In this document: in pieces, positions 7,779-15,683 of the stretch | How positions within the stretch are numbered: position 1 is the first letter of the stretch | How the letters are laid out: each line of letters begins with the position of its first letter | Assembly (NCBI RefSeq): GCF_001984195.1 | Contig: NZ_MTQN01000005.1 | Coordinates: 1 to 64,000, forward strand | Direction: 5' to 3' | From: Kribbella sp. ALI-6-A | Lineage (GTDB): Bacteria; Actinomycetota; Actinomycetes; Propionibacteriales; Kribbellaceae | Length of the DNA stretch: 64,000 bases | Notes under the pieces: generated by a model | Databases searched by the model: none | Told to the model about the DNA's origin: nothing | What the model saw: only the letters and a program-made list of their open reading frames with translations | Position numbers and translations under genes: made by a program

Positions 7779-8675
7779 TCACTTCAGCGTCGCGCCGGTC
7801 AGGCCCGCCTGGACCTGGCGGTAGAAGATCAGGTAGACGACAACCACCGGCACCATCGCGATGGTCAGCGCCGCGAACAGCGTGCCCCAGTCGTTCTCGT
7901 ACCGCTGACTGCCGAGCAGTGTCGCGATGCCCTGCGACAGCACCGGCTTCTCCGGGGACAGGAACGACGGCAGCACGAACTGGTTCCACTGGCCGAGCAC
8001 GTTGAAGATGCCGACGCTGATCAGGCCGGGCTTGGCCATCGGCAGCATCACCCGGAAGAACGTGGTCGCGTGCCCGGCGCCGTCGACCAGCGCGGCCTCG
8101 GCGATCGAGGTCGGCAGGGTCCGGAAGAACGCGTGCATGAAAAACACCGTGAACGGCAGCGAGTAGGCGATGTAGACCAGGATCAGGCCCTGGTACGTCG
8201 ACACCATGCCGAAGCCCTTGACCACGAAGAACAGCGGCACGATCGCCAGGAAGGTCGGGAACATCATCCCGGCCGCGAACAGGTAGTAGATGAACCGGTT
8301 GCCCGGGAACTCGTAGCGGGCCAGCACGTAGGCCACCATCGAGCCGAACAGCATGGTGCCGAACACGCCGCCGACGACCACCACACCACTGTTCAGCAGG
8401 TAGTCGCCGACGCCCTTGTCCCAGGCCTTGGAGAAGTTGCTGAACAGCAGCTCCTTGGGCAACGCCCACGGGTTGTCACCGAAGATCTCGCCGGTGCTCT
8501 TCAGCGACGCGATCAGCGACCAGACGAACGGTACGACGACCAGGATGCTCCAGGCGATCAGCACCGTGTGCGAGAAGACGTTGACCGGGCTGAACGACCG
8601 GTCGCTCGACCCGGCCGGCGTGATCTTCGGGGCCGGCTCGGAGCGGGTGCCCTCGACATCGATCTGCAAAGTCAT
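7779..8675 (-). CDS. ngcG: Carbohydrate ABC transporter permease, MalG/NgcG type
   Basis: A 298-residue inner-membrane permease with six hydrophobic segments. The cytoplasmic coupling loop reads EAALVDGAGHATTFFRVMLP (EAA motif near residue 193). It starts 10 bases after the NgcF stop, so the two permeases are translated from one message. It would form the channel with NgcF. No ATPase gene is in the operon, and a shared MsiK-type ATPase encoded elsewhere is the usual solution in actinobacteria. The symbol is assigned from the neighbouring NgcE protein. Confidence 0.9.
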   Translation of the reverse strand: MTLQIDVEGTRSEPAPKITPAGSSDRSFSPVNVFSHTVLIAWSILVVVPFVWSLIASLKSTGEIFGDNPWALPKELLFSNFSKAWDKGVGDYLLNSGVVVVGGVFGTMLFGSMVAYVLARYEFPGNRFIYYLFAAGMMFPTFLAIVPLFFVVKGFGMVSTYQGLILVYIAYSLPFTVFFMHAFFRTLPTSIAEAALVDGAGHATTFFRVMLPMAKPGLISVGIFNVLGQWNQFVLPSFLSPEKPVLSQGIATLLGSQRYENDWGTLFAALTIAMVPVVVVYLIFYRQVQAGLTGATLK

Positions 8676-8685
8676 CTCAGGCCCC

Positions 8686-9597
8686 TCAGTATTCGATCCG
8701 GTCGCGGCGGGTGGCCCGCAGCATCACGGCGGCGATCAGCAGCGTCAGGAAGAACAGCACGACACCCATCGCCGAGGCGTAGCCGGCCCGGCCGTACTGG
8801 AACCCGTTGTCGGCGATCTGCAGACCCATCACCTGGGTGGAGTTGTCCGGTCCACCCGGCCCGGCCGTCATCACCGCGACCAGGGCGTAGGCGTCCAGCG
8901 CCAGGATGGCCAGGTAGACCCAGGCCGTCTGGATGGTGTCCCACAGCAACGGCAGGGTGATCCGGGAGAAGGTCGCGAACCGGCCGGCGCCGTCGATGAT
9001 CGCGGCCTCGAAGATGTCCTTCGGAATGCCGGACATCGCCGCGTTGAACAGCACCAGGTAGAACCCGACGCTGCCCCAGATCAGCACCCACATCACGCAG
9101 TACAGCGCGATCTTGGGACTGGCCAGGTACTGCGAGGTGCCCAGCCCCAGCTTGTTCGTGACGCTGTTCAGCAGGCCGGTGTCGGTCGAGGTCATCACCA
9201 CCGACCAGATCACCGCGATGACCGGGACCGACAGCACCTGGGGCAGGAAGAAGGCCAGCTTGTAGAAGCCGTTCCCCCGCACCCCCTGCACCCCCGCGCT
9301 GTTCGCCTTCCCGCCGACGTTCAGCAGGTAGGCGAAGACCAGCGCGAGGAAGATGGTGAACAGCGGCACGCCGATCAGCAGGATCACGTTGTGCCCGAGC
9401 GCCTGGCGGAACACCGCGTCGCGCGCCAGGGTCTGGAAGTTCTCCAGTCCGACGAACTCGAACTTCGGTGAAATGCCGGTCCAGTCGGTCAGCGAGTAGT
9501 AGAACGCCTGGACGAACGGTGAGATCACGAAGATCGCATACAACGCCAGTGGCAACGCGAGGAAGCTCGCGACGAAACGATAACTGCCGTGCCGCAT
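8686..9597 (-). CDS. ngcF: Carbohydrate ABC transporter permease, MalF/NgcF type
   Basis: A 303-residue permease with six predicted membrane segments and the EAA loop EAAIIDGAGRFATFSRITLP near residue 198. The ATG at 9597 follows a GGAGAGAG ribosome site. It is preceded by the NgcE binding protein and followed by NgcG, the standard order E-F-G. It pairs with NgcG to form the translocation channel for N-acetylglucosamine or chitobiose. Confidence 0.9.
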   Translation of the reverse strand: MRHGSYRFVASFLALPLALYAIFVISPFVQAFYYSLTDWTGISPKFEFVGLENFQTLARDAVFRQALGHNVILLIGVPLFTIFLALVFAYLLNVGGKANSAGVQGVRGNGFYKLAFFLPQVLSVPVIAVIWSVVMTSTDTGLLNSVTNKLGLGTSQYLASPKIALYCVMWVLIWGSVGFYLVLFNAAMSGIPKDIFEAAIIDGAGRFATFSRITLPLLWDTIQTAWVYLAILALDAYALVAVMTAGPGGPDNSTQVMGLQIADNGFQYGRAGYASAMGVVLFFLTLLIAAVMLRATRRDRIEY

Positions 9598-9634
9598 CTC
9601 TCTCCTTCAGAGCAGGGGGCGGAGGGAACTCGGC

Positions 9635-11056
9635 TCAGCTGCGAGTCTGCTTCTTGGTCTTGGGGTCCTTGGCGGTGTCGTCGGCGACCTTCTGCGCGCG
9701 GTTGCAGAACTCGTCGGCGGTGACCCGGGCGGCCGCCAGCTCGCCATACACGTTACGGATCGGCTTGTCCATCGTCGAGTACCAGGTGGCGAAGTAGGTC
9801 ACCCAGTTGTTCGTGCCGCCGCTGGTGAGCAGCGCGCTGGCCGAGGCCGCACCGGGGCTGAGCTTCTTGCCCTCGGCCGCGCCCTTGACCACCGTCGGCG
9901 ACCCGGTCATCTCGGTGAACTTGCCCGCGGCCTCCTTCGACAGCATGATCCGCAGGTACTCCAGACCGCCGGCGCGGTTCTTGGCCTTGCTCGGCACGAT
10001 GAAGTTCTCACCGGCGCTGATCTCGGTGCAGTCGACCGGCAGCTTCGCGCCGTCCAGCAGCGGGGTGAAGGTCGCGGTGGTCTCGAAGTCCTTCGGCGCC
10101 ACCGGCTTCTGCTCGTTCTCCAGCCACGAACCGCTGGGGATGAAGGCCGCCTTGCCCTGGTTCCAGGCCGTCTGGGACTGGATGTGGTCCAGGCCCTCGG
10201 TGCCCTGCATCATGTAGCCCTTGCCCTTGAGCTCGAGCAGCGCCTCGGCGGCGAGCTTGATCGAGGGGTGCTTCCAGGCGTTCGGCTCGAGCGAGTCGAT
10301 CGCCTTGATGACTTCCTGGCCACCGTGCTTGACGGCCATGTCCAGCAGGATCTGGCCGATGTAGTACGGGTGCTTGCCCTGGTGGGCCAGCGGCGCGATG
10401 CCGGCCTTCTTGATCTCCTCGCACAGCGCGAGGAACTCGGTCCAGGTCTTGGCCGGCTGCCAGCCCTTCTCGGCGAACAGCTTCTTGTTGTACCAGAGCG
10501 CATACACGGTCAGGACGTAGTCCAGGACCAGCGGCTTGCCCTCGAGCATCGCGGCCTCGAGCGTGATCGGCTCGACGGTGTCGCGGACCTTCTTGTTCGG
10601 GTCGTCGATCGACGGCGCGTCGAACAGCTCGGTCAGGTCGGCCAGCTGGCCGGTGCTGGCCAGCGTCGACATCGGCAGCAGCGAGGCGCCGGAGTTGTCG
10701 ATCACGTCCGGCGGGTTGCCGCCGTTGAAGCGCGGCTGCAGCTGCGGGGTGATGTCGGTGATACCGGCGTGCTTGATCTCCGCGGCCGGGAACTTCTTCT
10801 TGTACAGCTCCTCGTGCGCCTTGGCGTAGTCGTCGCCGTAGCCGCCCTTGAAGATCACGACGTCCAGCGGGTCGGCCTCTTTGACCCCGAACGGGTTCTC
10901 GTTCGTCTTTTCCGCGCCGCCGCCGCCGCTGCCCGCGTCGTCCTCGCTACCACCACTGGCGCAGGCCGCCAGCGTGCTGCCGCCGGCCGCCATCAGGGTG
11001 CCGACCGCCGCGCGCTGCAGGAACAGCCGCCGCGACAGGTTGTTGGGAGTGGTCAT
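9635..11056 (-). CDS. ngcE: N-acetylglucosamine/diacetylchitobiose-binding lipoprotein NgcE
   Basis: A 473-residue binding protein with a Tat motif (SRRLFLQRA), a hydrophobic stretch and a lipobox (LAAC, Cys near 31), followed by a Ser/Gly-rich linker. The body matches the NgcE family: TNENPFGVKEADPLDVVIF near the start, GNPPDVIDNSG, GKHPYYIGQI and FIPSGSWLENEQKP. It would bind N-acetylglucosamine or chitobiose at the cell surface. It follows the SIS-domain gene by 22 bases and precedes NgcF, so it is the second gene of the operon. Confidence 0.9.
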   Translation of the reverse strand: MTTPNNLSRRLFLQRAAVGTLMAAGGSTLAACASGGSEDDAGSGGGGAEKTNENPFGVKEADPLDVVIFKGGYGDDYAKAHEELYKKKFPAAEIKHAGITDITPQLQPRFNGGNPPDVIDNSGASLLPMSTLASTGQLADLTELFDAPSIDDPNKKVRDTVEPITLEAAMLEGKPLVLDYVLTVYALWYNKKLFAEKGWQPAKTWTEFLALCEEIKKAGIAPLAHQGKHPYYIGQILLDMAVKHGGQEVIKAIDSLEPNAWKHPSIKLAAEALLELKGKGYMMQGTEGLDHIQSQTAWNQGKAAFIPSGSWLENEQKPVAPKDFETTATFTPLLDGAKLPVDCTEISAGENFIVPSKAKNRAGGLEYLRIMLSKEAAGKFTEMTGSPTVVKGAAEGKKLSPGAASASALLTSGGTNNWVTYFATWYSTMDKPIRNVYGELAAARVTADEFCNRAQKVADDTAKDPKTKKQTRS

Positions 11057-11078
11057 GGTCCCGCCTTCCGAGAGTGTT

Positions 11079-11888
11079 TCAGGCAGTACGACGGATCCGG
11101 CCGGCGTACTTTGCTTCCAGGGCGTGGTTGTGGTCGTCGCCGCCGGGAATGTTCGCGGACAGGTAGACCGGAGGTGTCTGGCCGGCTTCGCTGAACCGGC
11201 GCAGAACCTCTGCGACCAGCATCTGCGCGATCAGCGCGGCGGTGATGGACGACACGGCGCAGACTTTGCCGAATCCCGGCATGTCGAGCACCGAGTCGCC
11301 GTACGGCGCGTGGTTGTCGAGCACCACGTCGGCGAAGTCGATCAGCTTCTTGCCCGACGGGTGACGGGAGTCGACCCCGGCGGTGTGCTGCAGCGAGGTG
11401 ATCGCGATCAGCGGGTGGCCGTGCTCCTTGACGACGCTCGCCAGTTCGACGATCGAGCCGTTGACGCCGGAGTTGGACGCGATCACGAACACGTCGTGCT
11501 CCTGCGCGGCGCTCAGCTCGTACAGCCGGCGCGAGATCGAGGGGTCGCGCTCGAGCTCTCCACTGCGCAGCAGTTCGACCGGCTCGCCGCCGATCAGCAC
11601 CAGGTCGCGCAGCGCGAGCCGGTTGGTCGCGATCAGGCCGCCGGCGCGGCCGGCGATCTCCATCGCCAGCGCCTCGGAGTGTCCGGACCCGAAGGCCTGG
11701 ATCACGCCGTTGTTGCGCAGCGAGGTGACGAACAGTTCGGCGGCGTCCTGGATCGGACCGTCGATCTGCTCGGTGACAGCGGCCAGGATGGGCGTCAGGG
11801 TGTGAACATACGACTGCGCACTGACGCCACCGGGGTTCGTTCCACTCCCCGCGTGCGCGCCCGTGCTGCCGTCCGTCGTACTGGCCAT
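11079..11888 (-). CDS. SIS-domain sugar-phosphate-binding protein, first gene of the Ngc operon
   Basis: A 269-residue protein with a sugar isomerase (SIS) domain. The phosphosugar-binding loop reads IQAFGSGHSEALAMEIAGRA, and a second core strand reads DVFVIASNSGVNGS. I chose the ATG at 11888, preceded by GGGTGGG, over an upstream in-frame ATG at 11951. SIS proteins beside amino-sugar transporters and BadF kinases probably act on phosphorylated N-acetyl sugars as etherase, isomerase or sensor; the exact reaction is not predictable. It has no DNA-binding domain. It diverges from the kinase gene across a 209-bp gap. Confidence 0.85.
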   Translation of the reverse strand: MASTTDGSTGAHAGSGTNPGGVSAQSYVHTLTPILAAVTEQIDGPIQDAAELFVTSLRNNGVIQAFGSGHSEALAMEIAGRAGGLIATNRLALRDLVLIGGEPVELLRSGELERDPSISRRLYELSAAQEHDVFVIASNSGVNGSIVELASVVKEHGHPLIAITSLQHTAGVDSRHPSGKKLIDFADVVLDNHAPYGDSVLDMPGFGKVCAVSSITAALIAQMLVAEVLRRFSEAGQTPPVYLSANIPGGDDHNHALEAKYAGRIRRTA

Positions 11889-11946
11889 CACAGGGCCCAC
11901 CCCTCGACTAATGTGTTCGCCGCGACACTCCTGGTGCCGACAAGTG

Positions 11947-11958
11947 CGCAAGTTTGCG
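11947..11958. promoter_or_regulatory. Small dyad in the divergent SIS/kinase promoter region
   Basis: CGCAA-GT-TTGCG is a perfect 5-bp inverted repeat in the gap between the divergent SIS operon and kinase gene. I searched this gap for a DasR-type site (consensus ACTGGTCTAGACCACT) and found none. Confidence 0.3.
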
Positions 11959-12097
11959 GTTTGCTGGACAGAACTTTTCTCACCTGGCAGCTAAAGTCAA
12001 GGCTCATTCCACTCTTCCCTCCAGATCGGGACCGTTGCGTGACCTTGCACGTTATTGTCCATTTACGGCTCTGATTGAGCAGTTTGGAGCACCGCCT

Positions 12098-13144
12098 ATG
12101 TCCCTCGATCGCGCCCTCGCGGAACCACAGGACGCAGTGGTCCTGCGACCTGACACCACACTGGTCCTGGGCGGCGACCTCGGCGGGACCTCCACCCGGA
12201 TCGTGATCGCGGACATGGAAGGCAAGGTAGTCGGTCGCGGGGCGGCCGCGGGCGGAAATCCGACCAGCCACCCCGCGAGTGCCGCGGCGAACTTCGGGCA
12301 GGCCGTCCGGCAAGCGCTCACCGGACTGGATCCGGCCGCGGTCAGGTCCGCCGTGATCGGCGCGGCCGGCGGGTCGGCGCTGACCAAACCCGAGGTCGCG
12401 GCCCAGTTCGACGCCGCCTGGTCGGGTGCCGGACTGATTTGCAAGCCCGGCTACATCGGCGACCTGGAGGTCGCCTTCGCCTCCGGTACGCCGGAGGCGG
12501 ACGGCGCCGTGCTGATCGCGGGCACCGGGAGCGCGGCCGGCCTGGTCCGCGATCACCGGCTGGTCCGGACCGCCGACGGGCACGGCTGGCTGCTCGGCGA
12601 CGACGGCTCGGGCTTCTGGCTGGGCCGCGAAGCGATGCGCAGTGTGTTGCGCGCACTCGACCTGGGCGAGCCGATCGGTGGCCTCGGCGAGGCCGTCGTC
12701 CAGGCCGTGCTGCCCGATCGCCAGGAAGGTCTTGTCGCCGAGCGTGAGGGCTACGACCGGCTGCGTGACGACCTGATTCGCACCGTGAACTCACGTCCGC
12801 CGGTCCTGCTGGCCGAACTGGCCCGGACGGTGGTGGCGGCCTACGACCGCGACGACGAGACGGCGCAGGCGCTGGTGAAACGCGCAGCCGAACTGCTCAC
12901 AGAAACCGTCGGCCGGCTGCGGACAACGTCGGACAACGGTCCGCTGGTGCTCGCCGGGAGTGTCGCGGGCGAGTCGTCGCCGGTGGGCCGGTTGCTGCGG
13001 CAGAGCATCCGGGACCACTTCCACGGTGAGGTGCTGACCGCCCGGGACGGGGTCGGCGGCGCCACCTGGCTCGCGCTCGGCGCCCTCGACCCGGCCCTGG
13101 CCACCCGCGACAACCACGCCCGCCTGGTCGCGCCGCCGGTCTGA
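12098..13144 (+). CDS. N-acetylglucosamine kinase (BadF/BadG/BcrA/BcrD ATPase family)
   Basis: A 348-residue ASKHA-fold sugar kinase. Phosphate-1 loop GGDLGGTSTRIVIAD lies near residue 24, phosphate-2 region IAGTGSAAG near 140, and the adenosine region with GDDGSGFWLGREA. It would phosphorylate imported N-acetylglucosamine at C6. I chose the ATG at 12098, preceded by GGAG, because it puts the kinase fold about 20 residues from the start; an in-frame upstream start would add 48 residues of unlikely sequence. It is divergent from the Ngc operon, which supports its substrate. Confidence 0.85.
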   Translation: MSLDRALAEPQDAVVLRPDTTLVLGGDLGGTSTRIVIADMEGKVVGRGAAAGGNPTSHPASAAANFGQAVRQALTGLDPAAVRSAVIGAAGGSALTKPEVAAQFDAAWSGAGLICKPGYIGDLEVAFASGTPEADGAVLIAGTGSAAGLVRDHRLVRTADGHGWLLGDDGSGFWLGREAMRSVLRALDLGEPIGGLGEAVVQAVLPDRQEGLVAEREGYDRLRDDLIRTVNSRPPVLLAELARTVVAAYDRDDETAQALVKRAAELLTETVGRLRTTSDNGPLVLAGSVAGESSPVGRLLRQSIRDHFHGEVLTARDGVGGATWLALGALDPALATRDNHARLVAPPV

Positions 13145-13162
13145 GCGCCACCTTCCGATGGA

Positions 13163-13735
13163 ATGATGCCGGGCGTGACCGCACTCACCCGCGAGGCGAC
13201 CCGGGTCGTCCCCCGACGCTGTGCGCAGTGGCTGCTCGACCTGCTGGCCGTGATGGTGGTGTCCGTGCTGGTCGCCGTCGCCACGCTGATCGTGGTCGTC
13301 AAGGCGGGCGGCCACGGCCGGTGGGTCCTGTACGTCGCCGTCGGCACCTACATCGGCTCGATCATCGTGCTCCAGGCGGTGAACGAGCTCCTGCTCCCCC
13401 GGCGTACCGGCGGCCGGACGCTCGGCATGGCGGCGCTCGGCCTGCGTGTCGTGACGATGGAAGGCACCCTGCCGAGCTGGAAGCAGTTCTTCGTCCGGTA
13501 CCTGCTCTGGGTCGTGGACGGCCTGTTCTGGGGACTGGCCGGCCTCGTGGTGATGTGCAGTACGCCGTACCGGCAGCGGGTCGGGGACCTGGTGGCGCGA
13601 ACCGTCGTGGTCCGGGCCCGGCGCGGGTCAGCCGACGAGGCGGTTCTCCCAGGCCCAGACGGCGAGCTCGGTGCGGTTGCGCAGTCCGAGCTTGCGCTGG
13701 GCGCTGGCCAGGTGCGACTTGACGGTCGAGAGTGA
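13163..13735 (+). CDS. RDD family membrane protein
   Basis: A 190-residue RDD-domain protein. Helix 1 has the RxxxxxxD pattern (PRRCAQWLLDLLAVMVVSVL), and further hydrophobic segments follow at about 45-70 and 110-130. After it comes the conserved STPYRQRVGDLVARTVVV, the usual family end. The last 35 residues continue past that conserved end and lie antisense to the response regulator's 3' end, a 108-bp overlap. The start is uncertain: ATG at 13163, 13166 or a GTG at 13175. Function unknown; RDD proteins are often transporter-like. Confidence 0.8.
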   Translation: MMPGVTALTREATRVVPRRCAQWLLDLLAVMVVSVLVAVATLIVVVKAGGHGRWVLYVAVGTYIGSIIVLQAVNELLLPRRTGGRTLGMAALGLRVVTMEGTLPSWKQFFVRYLLWVVDGLFWGLAGLVVMCSTPYRQRVGDLVARTVVVRARRGSADEAVLPGPDGELGAVAQSELALGAGQVRLDGRE

Positions 13736-14275
13736 CAGCGTCAGTTCCTCGGTGATCTCGCTGTTCATCCGGCCGCGCGCCACCGCGCGGACGACGTCGG
13801 CCTCCCGTTCGGTCAGTGGGTGGGCCGCAGCAGCCACCGGCGCGGCCGCCTGGGTGAACCGTTCGAGCAGCCGGGCGGTGACCGACGGCGAGACCATCGA
13901 CTCCCCGTCGGCGGCGGCGCGGACCGCCTCGACCAGCAGCCGCGGCCCGGCGTCCTTGACCAGGAATCCGCACGCCCCGGCGCGTAGCGCGGCGTACACG
14001 TTCTCGTCGACGTCGTAGGTGGTCACGACGACCACCCGCAGCGGGTCGGCGACGCCGGGACCGGCCAGCAGCCTGGTCGCCTGCAGGCCGTCGATCAGCG
14101 GCATCCGGACGTCCATCAGGATGACGTCGGGACGCAGCTCGCGGGCCAGCCGGACGGCTTCCTCGCCGTCGGCGGCCTCGGCGATCACCTCGACGTCGGG
14201 CTCGGCGTCGAGGATCAGCCGGAAGCCGGTCCGGACCATCGCCTGGTCGTCGGCCAGCAGGACCCGTACGGGCAC
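13628..14275 (-). CDS. NarL/FixJ-type response regulator
   Basis: A 215-residue regulator. The receiver domain has the acidic pair ADD at 8-10, phospho-acceptor Asp55 in VILMDVRMP, Thr in VVVVTTYD and Lys in FLVKDAGP. A LuxR-type helix-turn-helix follows (LTEREADVVRAVARGRMNSE, then STVKSHLASAQRKLGLRNRT). I chose the GTG at 14275 because AAGGAGA precedes it; the open frame extends far upstream without coding sense. It starts 11 bases after the kinase stop and forms a two-component pair with it. Confidence 0.93.
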   Translation of the reverse strand: MPVRVLLADDQAMVRTGFRLILDAEPDVEVIAEAADGEEAVRLARELRPDVILMDVRMPLIDGLQATRLLAGPGVADPLRVVVVTTYDVDENVYAALRAGACGFLVKDAGPRLLVEAVRAAADGESMVSPSVTARLLERFTQAAAPVAAAAHPLTEREADVVRAVARGRMNSEITEELTLSLSTVKSHLASAQRKLGLRNRTELAVWAWENRLVG

Positions 14276-14286
14276 GCTCGTCTCCT

Positions 14287-15510
14287 TCACCGGAACAACT
14301 GCTCGGGGGCCGGGTCGACCGGCAGCGTGGCGTGCACCCGCCAGCGGCGGCCGTCGGTGGCACCGGACGACAACGTACCGCCCACGGCCTGCGCCCGTTC
14401 GGCCATGCCCACCAGCCCGTACCCGTCGCCGCGGACGGCATCCGCCGCCACGTCGTTGCCGACCTCGAGCTCCAGCGCGGCGGTGAACCCCTTGCGCCGA
14501 AGCCGCGCCGACACCGTGATCGGCGTCCCCGGTACGGCGTACCGGCGGGCGTTGGTGACCGCCTCCAGCACGATCCGGTGTGCCGCGACGACCAGGGCCC
14601 TGGGCAACGACAGCTGCCCGAGCTCGGCCGGTGCGGTCAGCTCGACCCGCGGATCGTTGCCGCAGGCCTCTTCGAGCTCGGTGAGCAGGGTCAGCTCGGC
14701 GAGCAGGCTCGGCTCGGTGCCGGCCGTCTCGCCGGCGTTCTCGGTCCGCAGCATGCCGACGAGGCGCCGCATCGCGCTCAGCGCCTCCCCACCAGCTCGC
14801 TCCATCTCGGTGTAGACACCGGCGTCCTCCTCGCGGCGCGCGGCGGCGACCCGAGCACCTTGGGCGAGCACGACGATGCCGGTGACGTGATGGGCGACGA
14901 AGTCGTGCAGTTCCCGTGCCAGCGCGAGCCGCTCGGACTCGCGCGCCTTGGCCAGCTGCGCGTCGTACCGGCTGTCGGCGTCGCGCAGGATCAGACCGGT
15001 CGCCACGCTGCCACCCCAGAGCAGTGCGGCGGGCACGGCCAGCAGAGCCCAGGACGAGTCGAACCCGAAGCGCAGGGGCGCGGCCACCGTCGTGGCGACG
15101 CCGACGAGCACCACCAGCGGTGCGACGGACCGCACCGGACGTTGGTGGCAGACAGCTCCGCACAGAAGAGCCAGTGCGAGCGCCTCCGTCAGCGCTGACT
15201 GCGCCTGCACCGGCGTACCGGCGAGTGCGGCCAGTCCGCTCCCTGCGCTGACCACCAGCGACGCTGCGGCGACCACCACGGTCAGCAGCTCGACCCGGCC
15301 GAAGCGGCGGCGCAGTACGGCGATGGCTGCGGCACCGATCCCGATCGCGGGTGTGATTCCCGACAGGGGAACGGCCAGCAGGCCGTCCGAGGGCGGCGAC
15401 GGGTGCAGCAGGGTGATCGTCTGGTCGGCCGCTGTCAGCAGAGCGAGCGCGACGATCTCCGCCACCAGCGGCGCGCGACGGTGGCGCGAGGAGGGCCGCG
15501 AAGTCGTCAT
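14287..15510 (-). CDS. Sensor histidine kinase, NarL-partner (HisKA_3) type
   Basis: A 407-residue membrane kinase. The N-terminal half holds about six hydrophobic segments and no obvious extracellular sensor domain. The dimerisation box reads ALARELHDFVAHHVTGIV, with the phosphorylated His near residue 210. The ATPase part has an N-box (EAVTNARRYA) and a G-box (GDGYGLVGM). It passes phosphate to the adjacent LuxR-type regulator; the stimulus is unknown. The ATG at 15510 gives a basic N-terminus before the first membrane helix. Confidence 0.92.
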   Translation of the reverse strand: MTTSRPSSRHRRAPLVAEIVALALLTAADQTITLLHPSPPSDGLLAVPLSGITPAIGIGAAAIAVLRRRFGRVELLTVVVAAASLVVSAGSGLAALAGTPVQAQSALTEALALALLCGAVCHQRPVRSVAPLVVLVGVATTVAAPLRFGFDSSWALLAVPAALLWGGSVATGLILRDADSRYDAQLAKARESERLALARELHDFVAHHVTGIVVLAQGARVAAARREEDAGVYTEMERAGGEALSAMRRLVGMLRTENAGETAGTEPSLLAELTLLTELEEACGNDPRVELTAPAELGQLSLPRALVVAAHRIVLEAVTNARRYAVPGTPITVSARLRRKGFTAALELEVGNDVAADAVRGDGYGLVGMAERAQAVGGTLSSGATDGRRWRVHATLPVDPAPEQLFR

Positions 15511-15683
15511 GGTCCCAGCATGCCAACCCGGCGGCTCCCGCACGTCGGCCCGACGGCTGGTCTTGGCCCCTGGCCAAAAGGACGAGGTGGGGCGAGTGAT
15601 CCGGCCGTTCGGCCGTGCCGAGGCGGTGACCTGCGCACCTACGTTCGACGTACCGCTCCATTCATCGTGAGGAAAGGCCGAGT

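Noticed and set aside
11888..12098. A DasR (dre) site expected between the SIS operon and the kinase
   Set aside because: No sequence resembling ACTGGTCTAGACCACT is present; only a small CGCAA/TTGCG dyad was found.
13628..15661. One continuous 677-codon reverse-strand frame that seemed to join kinase and regulator regions
   Set aside because: Only the last 215 codons are coding. Upstream codons lie out of frame with the real histidine kinase, and a good ribosome site marks the internal GTG.
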